Positions 1-6,241 of a stretch of 8,025 bases of DNA are shown in pieces. Below the pieces are notes generated by a model. It saw only the letters and a list, made by a program, of their open reading frames with translations. It had not been told where the DNA came from and searched no databases. The DNA is taken from NCBI GenBank assembly GCA_025454125.1, contig JALOPA010000061.1, positions 1 to 8,025 of the forward strand. Reading direction: 5' to 3'. Position numbers and translations under genes: made by a program. The number at the start of each line of letters is the position of its first letter. The first letter of the stretch is position 1. The DNA is from Thermodesulfobacteriota bacterium (lineage in GTDB: Bacteria; Desulfobacterota; DSM-4660; Desulfatiglandales; HGW-15).

Positions 1-1
1 C

Positions 2-919
2 TTTGAACTCAAAGAAGCAGGAATTCTCACGGATTCAGACTTTGCAGGGTGTCCCTCCGACAACGCAGGCAAGTTCTACTGGCTGCTGGACCGGATTGTC
101 CGGCGGGAAGGCATTGGAGATGTTCTGGCCAACGGCAGCTACTGGGCGGCCAAGCAGATCGGAAAGGGCGCAGAGGCCTATGCGCACAACAACATCAAGA
201 AGCATGAGCAGCTCCCTCTCAAGCTGGGAATGCTCAATCCCATTTATTACCTGATGTACTGCACCGGGGAGAAGTCGAACATCACCCAGATCGAGGGGAA
301 CTTCCCCCAGGCGCCCTTCTCAACAAAAGAGCTGAAAGAGGCCTTCGTGAAGGACTGGGTCCAGGCCCCCAACGACAAATTCAAGCAATACGTTCTGGAT
401 TGGGAGATGCGAGGGGAGCGCTCCATGCCCTTCTGGCCGCCGGTCGAAGCCTGCTGTGAAATCGTGGACTGGCAGGAGAAGATGCACCACATTGACGACG
501 CTCTTGGGTTGTGCGCCGGCTTGTCGTCCTTCCCCCTCAAGCCGCCCTACCACATCCACAACCTGCCGCTCTTCATTTCAGCGGCGACCGGGATGGACAT
601 GGATGAAGAGGGGCTGACGAAAATCTTCAACCGGAACCGGAACCTGGTGCGGGCCATCAATGTGAGAAGAGGATTGAGAAGGGTTGACGAGACGCCTCCG
701 GAAGACCATTGGAAGAAGCGGTTCCCGGAGCTCGAGAAGCAGCTCCTGGACGGCTACTACAAGTTCAAGGGGTGGAACGACGATGGCATTCCTACCAAAG
801 AGTCTCTGCAGGCCCTGGGTTTGGATTATGTCGCAGAGGACTTTCTCAAGAGGGGCATCCTGAAGGACAATGGAGGCGCCCCCTCCAAGGAAAGCCCGGC
901 TGAAACAAAAAAGAAATAA
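2..919 (+). CDS. bamB: Class II benzoyl-CoA reductase, tungsten active-site subunit BamB (AOR family), 3' part only
   Basis: The frame is open from base 2 to the TAA at 917-919 and gives 305 C-terminal residues; the family is about 650 aa, so roughly half lies left of the window. The part present matches the C-terminal domains of aldehyde:ferredoxin oxidoreductases: an early REGIGDVLANGS segment and the DDALGLC motif near residues 165-171 of the fragment (Cys codon 512-514). In AOR enzymes this last motif helps bind the tungstopterin and supplies the fourth ligand of the [4Fe-4S] cluster; the other three cysteines would be upstream. In the family the subunit reduces the benzoyl-CoA ring to a cyclic dienoyl-CoA in the cytoplasm without ATP. 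The naming relies on the following bamC-F genes, because the fragment alone could be another AOR paralogue. Translation ends in a Lys-rich tail, 21 nt before bamC. Confidence 0.8.
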   Translation, partial: FELKEAGILTDSDFAGCPSDNAGKFYWLLDRIVRREGIGDVLANGSYWAAKQIGKGAEAYAHNNIKKHEQLPLKLGMLNPIYYLMYCTGEKSNITQIEGNFPQAPFSTKELKEAFVKDWVQAPNDKFKQYVLDWEMRGERSMPFWPPVEACCEIVDWQEKMHHIDDALGLCAGLSSFPLKPPYHIHNLPLFISAATGMDMDEEGLTKIFNRNRNLVRAINVRRGLRRVDETPPEDHWKKRFPELEKQLLDGYYKFKGWNDDGIPTKESLQALGLDYVAEDFLKRGILKDNGGAPSKESPAETKKK

Positions 920-924
920 GCTGA

Positions 925-934
925 AGAGGTGGTG
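925..934 (+). promoter_or_regulatory. Ribosome binding site of bamC
   Basis: AGAGGTGGTG contains GAGGTG, a good match to the 3' end of 16S rRNA, about 8-10 nt before the ATG at 941. It decides the start: the in-frame GTG codons at 929 and 932 lie inside this motif and cannot use it. Confidence 0.65.
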
Positions 935-940
935 ACCGTC

Positions 941-1489
941 ATGGGTGAGAAAAAAAAGAAAATCGTCAAGACGATCAAAGTGGATCTGGACAAGTGCAAC
1001 GGTTGCCGGGCATGTGAGGTCGTCTGCTCCGCCTTTCACGCGGCGCCGAAATACAGCAGCAACAATCCGGCAAGGTCCAGAATCCGTGTGATTCATGAAC
1101 CGCTCCGGGACGTCTATGTCCCTGTGTATGCGGGCGAGTATGCCAAGGCCGAGTGCATGGGCCGCGACAAGTACGTAATTGACGGAAAGGAATACGACGA
1201 ATGCAGCTTTTGCAGGGCCTCCTGCCCGTCCAGGGACATCTTCAAAGAACCCGACTCCGGTCTTCCTCTCAAGTGCGACATGTGCGAAGACGACCCGAAG
1301 CAGGAGAAACCCCTGTGCGTCCAGTGGTGCCTGAACGACGCTTTGGTTTACGAGGAAAGGGAAGAGGAAGTCGAAGAGGAAGTGAAGCAGGAGGACGTGG
1401 AGATCGGACTGGATTCCATGATCGACAAGTACGGGCTGGAAAAGGTCATGGACACCGTCAATCGAATGGCTCTCTCCAAGAAGGAATAG
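941..1489 (+). CDS. bamC: Benzoyl-CoA reductase electron-transfer subunit BamC (three [4Fe-4S] clusters)
   Basis: A 182-aa soluble ferredoxin-like protein with no signal peptide. Cysteines fall into a CxxCxxCxxxC set (C19, C22, C25, C29), a CxxCxxxC set (C88, C91, C95) and a CxxC...CxxxC set (C112, C115, C126, C130), with one extra (C72). Twelve ligands fit three [4Fe-4S] clusters, in the fold of the HycB/DmsB-type iron-sulfur subunits. Stretches such as RDIFKEPDSGLPLKCDMCE look specific to the BamC group rather than to generic ferredoxins. In the known BamBC complex this subunit carries electrons to the tungsten subunit. The tail (about residues 138-155) is strongly acidic (EEREEEVEEE). It follows bamB by 21 nt and is probably co-transcribed with it. 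The ATG at 941 was preferred to the GTG codons upstream because of the Shine-Dalgarno position. Confidence 0.85.
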   Translation: MGEKKKKIVKTIKVDLDKCNGCRACEVVCSAFHAAPKYSSNNPARSRIRVIHEPLRDVYVPVYAGEYAKAECMGRDKYVIDGKEYDECSFCRASCPSRDIFKEPDSGLPLKCDMCEDDPKQEKPLCVQWCLNDALVYEEREEEVEEEVKQEDVEIGLDSMIDKYGLEKVMDTVNRMALSKKE

Positions 1490-1498
1490 GAATAAAGC

Positions 1499-1564
1499 AG
1501 TGACAAGTGACAAGTCACGAGTGAAAAGTTAAGATTTTAATCTCGCTCCTTGTTCATTGTCACT
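1499..1564 (+). repeat. Heptamer-period inverted array between bamC and bamD
   Basis: The 84-nt gap holds 7-bp units in head-to-head orientation. The + strand units are AGTGACA (1499), AGTGACA (1506), AGTCACG (1513), AGTGAAA (1520) and AGTTAAG (1527). Read from the - strand, the right half gives AGTGACA (1564-1558), ATGAACA (1557-1551), AGGAGCG (1550-1544) and AGATTAA (1543-1537). The outer ends AGTGACAA and TTGTCACT are perfect inverted repeats, and the centre AGATT-TT-AATCT is a second perfect one (1532-1543). The function is unknown. Confidence 0.75.
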
Positions 1565-1573
1565 CATAAGTAA

Positions 1574-2758
1574 ATGAGTTCGCCAAAAAAAGAGGAAAGA
1601 ACAGTGGAAACCGTAGCCCCATACAAAGAGATCATTGATGTCATCAAGGCGAGCGGCGGAGACGCCTTCAAGCGGTGCTTCCAGTGCGGACTGTGCGATG
1701 TGGTCTGCCCCTGGAACAAGGTCACGAAATTCAGCATGCGCAAGATCGTCCGGGAAGCCACCTTCGGTTTGACGGACATAGAAACGGAAGACATCTGGCG
1801 CTGCACGACCTGCGGCAGGTGCCCTCAGCAGTGCCCCAGGGACGTGAAGCAGATCGACTCCGGGGTGGCCCTGCGCAGGGTGGCCACGGAGTACGGCGTT
1901 TTCCCCAAGCCGGTCAAACCGGTGCGGACCGTCAACGCAGGCCTGGTCGCTCAGGGGAACCCCTTTGGGGAAGACCGGGAAAAGAGGGCGGCCTGGGCCG
2001 AAGGGCTCTCGGTCAACCCCTTCACCGAGGGCATGGAGTACTTGTACTTCCCCGGCTGCTACCTCTGCTATGATCCGCGATCCAAGAAAGTGGCAAAAGC
2101 CACAGCAGCGATTCTCAACATGGCAGGCGCGGATTACGGGATCCTGGGGTCTGCGGAGAACTGCTGTGGGGAAAGCATCCGCAAGACAGGCGATGAAGCG
2201 CTGTTCAAACGCCTGGCCAGAGAAAACATCAAGACCTTCGTCGACAACGGGGTGAAAAAAATCGTGGTCTCTTCGCCCCACTGCCTCCACACCTTCAAAA
2301 ACGAGTATCCCGACTTCAGGGTGAACTTCGAAGTGCTTCACATAACCCAATTGTTGTTCCAGCTGATCCAGGAGGGGAAGATCAAGCTCACCAAGGAGTA
2401 CGGGAAAAAAGTGGCTTATCACGACCCCTGTTATCTGGGCCGGCACAACGGCATCTTCGATGAGCCCCGGGGTATTCTGAACAAGGTGCCCGGTCTGGAG
2501 CTGAAAGAGTTGCCGGAGGCGAGGATCGACAGCCTCTGCTGCGGAGGCGGAGGCGGCAGGGTGTGGATGGAAACGCAAAAAGGCGAACGGTTCTCCGACC
2601 TCCGAATGGAGCAAGCGATCGGGGTCGGGGCCGAGGTGCTGGTCACGGCCTGCCCCTACTGCATCACCATGTTCGAGGACAGCAGGCTGACCCTGAACGT
2701 GACTGAAAAGATCGAGGTCAAGGACATCACGGAGATCGTCCAGGAAGTGATCGAATAA
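1574..2758 (+). CDS. bamD: HdrD-like subunit BamD (HdrC-type ferredoxin domain fused to HdrB-type CCG domains)
   Basis: A 394-aa cytosolic iron-sulfur protein. The N-terminal part has two classical [4Fe-4S] motifs: C35, C38, C41, C45 and C77, C80, C83, C87, each followed by Pro. Next come two CCG domains as in HdrB/HdrD. The first has C162 (and C165), C197-C198 and C237, but Ser replaces the first Cys of the final CxxC (S234-P-H-C237). The second is complete: C286, C322-C323, C360-P-Y-C363. In heterodisulfide reductases such domains bind noncubane [4Fe-4S] clusters; in the Bam complex the electron acceptor of this subunit is not settled. The ATG at 1574 follows an in-frame TAA, so the frame cannot extend upstream, but no Shine-Dalgarno sequence precedes it. 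A GTG at 1604 sits behind AGAGGAAAG and could be the real start (384 aa). Gaps of 84 nt before and 122 nt after are filled by repeats. Confidence 0.85.
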   Translation: MSSPKKEERTVETVAPYKEIIDVIKASGGDAFKRCFQCGLCDVVCPWNKVTKFSMRKIVREATFGLTDIETEDIWRCTTCGRCPQQCPRDVKQIDSGVALRRVATEYGVFPKPVKPVRTVNAGLVAQGNPFGEDREKRAAWAEGLSVNPFTEGMEYLYFPGCYLCYDPRSKKVAKATAAILNMAGADYGILGSAENCCGESIRKTGDEALFKRLARENIKTFVDNGVKKIVVSSPHCLHTFKNEYPDFRVNFEVLHITQLLFQLIQEGKIKLTKEYGKKVAYHDPCYLGRHNGIFDEPRGILNKVPGLELKELPEARIDSLCCGGGGGRVWMETQKGERFSDLRMEQAIGVGAEVLVTACPYCITMFEDSRLTLNVTEKIEVKDITEIVQEVIE

Positions 2759-2762
2759 GAGA

Positions 2763-2859
2763 GGAATGATGGAATGATGGAAGAATGGAATAGACAAGGA
2801 AGGCACCTGTCAGGGAGTTTCTGCAATATTCCAGTATTCCAGTATTCCCGTATTCCATT
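2763..2859 (+). repeat. Octamer-period inverted array between bamD and bamE
   Basis: The left arm has 8-bp units GGAATGAT (2763), GGAATGAT (2771), GGAAGAAT (2779) and a partial GGAATAG (2787). The right arm has ATTCCAGT (2828), ATTCCAGT (2836), ATTCCCGT (2844) and ATTCCATT (2852). The GGAAT and ATTCC cores are complementary and keep the same 8-bp phase, so the arms can pair around a loop of about 34 nt. On the - strand such sequence translates as the HHSIIP-like runs often seen in spurious ORFs. It fills most of the 122-nt gap and ends about 9 nt before the bamE ribosome binding site. Confidence 0.75.
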
Positions 2860-2867
2860 TTTTCGAC

Positions 2868-2872
2868 TGGAG
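2868..2872 (+). promoter_or_regulatory. Ribosome binding site of bamE
   Basis: TGGAG ends 8 nt before the GTG at 2881 and is the only purine-rich motif close to it. It supports GTG as the start codon and places the full FAD-binding Rossmann motif (VVGGGISG) about 20 residues in, as expected. Confidence 0.55.
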
Positions 2873-2880
2873 AAATAAAA

Positions 2881-5800
2881 GTGGAAAAAGAACAAGTGGA
2901 ACAGGTTGCCAAGAGTGTAGAGGACAGTCCCTATGGGGACGTCATGGTTGTGGGCGGGGGGATCAGCGGCATCCAAGCCTCTCTGGACCTTGCCACGGCC
3001 GGGTTCAAGGTTTACCTGGTTGAAAAGGCCCCCAGCATCGGCGGCCACATGGCGCAGCTGGACAAGACCTTTCCCACCAACGACTGCTCCATGTGAATTC
3101 TCGCACCGAAACTGGTCGAGGTCGGCCGGCATCCGAACATCGAAGTCCTGACGTACACGGAAGTGGATCGGGTTGAAGGAGAGGTGGGAGACTTCAGGGT
3201 CACCCTGGTCAAGAAGCCCAGGTACATTCTGGAGGACAAATGCACGGGGTGTACCACGTGCGTGGAGTACTGCCCTGTCAAGTACCCGGATCAGTACAAC
3301 CAGGAGATCTCCAAGAACAAAGCGGTCCATGTGTATTTTGCACAGGCCATACCGCTGATCACCTACATCGACGAAAGCTGTCTTTATCTCAAGGAAGGGA
3401 AGTGCCGCATCTGCGAAGGAGTGTGCAAGAACAACGCCATCGATCTGAAGCAGACCGCCCAGAGGAAAGAAATCAGCGTGGGGGCGATCGTCCTGGCTCC
3501 GGGCTTTGAACCCTTTGATCCCAAGACCAAGAAGGAATACCACTACGGAGAGTTCGCCAACGTGGTCACCAGCATGGACTATGAGCGGCTGCTCTGCTCC
3601 ACGGGTCCCTACGCCGGTGAGATCCTGCGCGCCTCCGACATGAAACACCCCCACAATGTCGCCTGGATTCAGTGCGTCGGGTCCCGGCGGGTCACGCCGG
3701 GAGAGAACAGCTACTGCTCCGCGGTGTGCTGCACCTACACGCAGAAACAGGTGATTCTGACCAAAGACCATGACGCCGGAGCGAAGTGCACCATCTTCCA
3801 CAATGACATCCGCTCCTACGGAAAGGATTTTGAGCGCTACTACGAGAGGACGGAGAAGCTCCCTGAGGTTCGCTTCATCCGGAGCTACACCTCCATCGTG
3901 AGGGAGGACCCCGTCACCAAGAACGTCACGGTGCGATACTCCAACCCCGAGGAGGGCGTCAAAGAAGAGGAGTTCGACATGGTGGTCCTGTCCATCGGGT
4001 TGAACCCTCCGACCGATGCCAAGGAGATCGCGCAGAAGTTCGGCATTCAGCTCGACACCAACGATTTCTGCAAGCTCGATCCGGTCAACCCCATGGTGAC
4101 CAACAAGCCCGGCATCTTCGTGAGCGGAGGCTTCCAGGGGCCCATCGACATCCCGGAGTCTGTGTTCAGCGCCAGCGGCGCCGGCTCCCAGATCGGCCAG
4201 CTTCTGGATTACCGGCGAGGCAACCTTGCCAAGGAAAGGGTCTACGCCACGGAGCGGGACGTGTCCAAAGAGGAGCCGAGGATCGGGGTTTTCGTTTGCC
4301 ACTGCGGGGCCAACATCGGAAGGATCGTCAATGTCCCTGACACCGTGGAGTACTGCAAGACCCTGCCCAATGTGGTCTACGCCCAGGAACAGCTCTTCTC
4401 CTGCGCCACCAACTCGGCCAAAGAGATCACGGACGTGACCAAGGAAAAGGGCCTCAACCGGGTGGTGATCGCCGCCTGCTCGCCCAGGACCCTGGAACCT
4501 CTTTTCCGGGACACGGTTCGGGAGGCGGGGATCAACCAGTACTTCTGTGAAATGGCGAATATCCGGGAGCACAACTCCTGGGTTCACTCCAAGGAAAAGG
4601 AAGAGGCCACCGAGAAAGCCAAGGACATCATCCGCATGTCGGTAGCCCGGGCCTGCCACCTGGAACCGTTGCAGGAATTCGACCTGCCTGTTGACAAGGC
4701 CGCGCTCGTGGTGGGCGGCGGCGTTGCCGGCATGAACTGCGCCCTCTCCATCGCCAGCCAGGGACACGAAGTCCACCTGGTGGAAAAAGCCAACGAGTTG
4801 GGCGGGGTTGTACGGAAGATCCATTCCACCCTGGACGGATTGGACGTGCAGGCCTACTTGCGCGACCTGATCGCCAAGGTCTACAAGCACCCGCTGATCC
4901 ACGTCTATCACAACGCGACCATCCCCCAGGCCACCGGCTACGTGGGCAACTTCGTGACCACGGTGAAGTCCGAAACCGGGGTTGCGGAGATCAAACATGG
5001 GGCCGCTGTCCTGGCCATTGGGGCCGATCTCTACACGCCCACCGAGTACCTCTACGGACAGGACGACAGGGTCGTGACCCATCTGGATCTGGAGGAGAAG
5101 ATCGTCAAGGGCGACGAGAAGATCATGAATGCCAAGAGCGTGGTCATGATCCAGTGCGTGGGCTGCAGAAACGAGGATAGAAACTACTGCAGCCGCATCT
5201 GCTGCAGCCAGTCCGTGAAGAACGCCCTCAAGCTCAAAGAGAAGAACCCGCAGGTGGACGTCACCATCCTCTTCAGGGACATGAGAACCTATGGCTTCAA
5301 AGAGAATTCCTACCGGGAAGCCTCGGAGAAGGACGTGAAGTTCATCCGCTACGAGCCGCAGGATCCGCCTCAGGTGGAAGCGGGAGAGTCGGACGAGGGC
5401 CGGCCTGTGCTCAAGGTCACGGCAACGGACTACATTTTGGGCAAGAAGATCGTTCTCGACGCCGATGTGCTTGCCTTGGCGGCCGCCGTCATTCCTTCCG
5501 CAGCGACTCAGGAAATCGCCAACCTCTTCAAGGTCACACTGAGCCCGGACGGCTTCTTCAAAGAGGCCCACGTCAAATTGAGACCGGTGGAGTTCGGGAC
5601 GGATGGCGTTTATCTGTGCGGCCTGGCCCACTACCCCAAGTTCATGCAGGAAACGATCAACCAGGCCTACGGGGCTGCGGGCCGGGTGTTGACCCTTCTC
5701 TCCCACGACACGGGGGTGGCCTCCGGGTCTGTGTGCCAGGTGAATGAGGCCCGGTGCATGGGGTGCGGGGCCTGTGTGGCCGCCTGCACTTACGGGGCCC

Positions 5801-6006
5801 TGGACCTGCGTGAGACCAAGCAGGGAAAGAAGGCCACGGTCAATCCTGTTCTCTGCAAAGGGGACGGGTTGTGCAACACCAAGTGCCCTACAGGCGCTAT
5901 ACAGCTCAAGCACTACACGGATGAGGAGCTTATCAGCGAAATCGACGCGATCGCTCCCAAGGAAGAGATTTTGCCGCAAATGGGTAAAGCGGTGGGGGAT
6001 GTGTAG
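2881..6006 (+). CDS. bamE: Selenocysteine-containing duplicated HdrA-like subunit BamE
   Basis: Reading the TGA at 3094-3096 as selenocysteine gives 1041 aa. Order of domains: FAD Rossmann motif VVGGGISG (about residues 23-30); the HdrA signature NDCSM-U72-ILAPKLVE, where the family usually has Cys; two [4Fe-4S] motifs (C121, C124, C127, C131 and C167, C175, C178, C182); the rest of the HdrA flavoprotein; a CHCG segment (C473, C475) opening a linker; a second Rossmann motif VVGGGVAG (about 610-617); and a C-terminal two-cluster ferredoxin (C959, C962, C965, C969 and C992, D995, C998, C1002). The last motif has Asp at the second ligand position. HdrA proteins are the flavin-based bifurcating core of heterodisulfide reductases; two HdrA units in one chain fit BamE, and family size is about 1000 aa. 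It is cytosolic. Standard gene calling would give a 71-residue piece and a start at the internal GTG 3163. The next gene, bamF, is 235 nt away. Confidence 0.87.
3094..3096 (+). other. Selenocysteine codon (UGA) of bamE, residue 72
   Basis: The TGA follows CSM and precedes ILAPKLVE in one unbroken frame. This is the HdrA segment where a conserved Cys sits, and some methanogen HdrA proteins also have Sec there. The downstream frame stays open for 969 residues with intact family motifs, so neither a true stop nor a frameshift fits. Confidence 0.88.
3100..3120 (+). promoter_or_regulatory. SECIS-like hairpin in bamE
   Basis: CTCG-c-ACC (3100-3107) pairs with GGTCGAG (3114-3120), leaving one bulged C and a GAAACT loop that starts with G. 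An alternative fold pairs CCGA (3106-3109) with TCGG (3122-3125) and puts GGT in the loop. The first fold starts only 3 nt after the UGA, closer than in the E. coli fdhF element, so which one acts is uncertain. Confidence 0.4.
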
Positions 6007-6084
6007 AAGGGCAAGAAGGAGTTCAGCTGCAATCAGTAAGAGCCGCTGACCGCCGGGACGACTTCGCAAGAAGCCTTCCAGGTC

Positions 6085-6172
6085 GTCACCCCGGCGAACC
6101 CGCCTGAGGCGGACAAGAGCCGGGGTCCAGAACGCATTGGAATTGCTGGATTCCGGCTTCCGCCGGAATGAC
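6085..6172 (+). repeat. Dispersed palindromic repeat (VIPAEAGIQ type) between bamE and bamF
   Basis: GTCACCCCGGCG at 6085 and CGCCGGAATGAC at 6161-6172 are near-perfect inverted ends. Inside are CCGCC-TGA-GGCGG, nested within CCCCGGC...GCCGGGG, and a perfect hairpin ATTCCGGC-TTCC-GCCGGAAT (6150-6169). Read on the - strand the right end encodes VIPAEAGIQ, a telltale of a repeat found in many copies in diverse proteobacterial genomes. It occupies the middle of the 235-nt bamE-bamF gap; nothing recognisable lies in 6007-6084. Confidence 0.75.
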
Positions 6173-6210
6173 GGAAAAGGCTGCTTCCGGACTTCTAATA
6201 AGTTGATTAA

Positions 6211-6225
6211 GCCGGGATCTCCGGC
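6211..6225 (+). promoter_or_regulatory. Small hairpin just upstream of the bamF ribosome binding site
   Basis: GCCGG (6211-6215), loop GATCT, CCGGC (6221-6225) make a perfect 5-bp GC-rich stem ending 3 nt before the purine-rich ribosome binding region. It could affect ribosome access or mark an RNA processing end; the stem is short and may be chance. Confidence 0.3.
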
Positions 6226-6228
6226 AAA

Positions 6229-6235
6229 GAGGTGA
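6229..6235 (+). promoter_or_regulatory. Ribosome binding site of bamF
   Basis: GAGGTGA is an extended match to the 16S rRNA 3' end, 6 nt before the ATG at 6242. This strong site supports a start before the TGA at 6296, and so the selenoprotein reading. The internal ATG at 6353 has no comparable site. Confidence 0.75.
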
Positions 6236-6241
6236 GAACCA

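Noticed and set aside
230..919. An independent gene starting at the ATG at 230.
   Set aside because: The same frame is open to base 2 and the upstream residues match the AOR family, so 230 is an internal Met of bamB.
929..940. GTG start of bamC at 929 or 932.
   Set aside because: These codons lie inside the Shine-Dalgarno sequence used by the ATG at 941.
2..1500. Promoter of the operon.
   Set aside because: bamB begins outside the window and none of the gaps shows a convincing -35/-10 or -24/-12 pair.
578..2806. Long - strand open frames opposite bamB, bamC and bamD (578-1513 and 1529-2806).
   Set aside because: They are antisense to well supported iron-sulfur genes, have no family motifs, and one begins in the HHSIIP-type repeat.
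1499..2859. CRISPR array.
   Set aside because: The repeats are 7-8 bp units in inverted orientation without constant spacers, and no cas genes are present.
2881..3096. A 71-codon gene followed by a separate gene starting at 3163, or a broken bamE pseudogene.
   Set aside because: The frame is the same before and after the TGA and homology resumes at the next codon. No frameshift is present, and the TGA replaces a conserved Cys, so selenocysteine explains it better.
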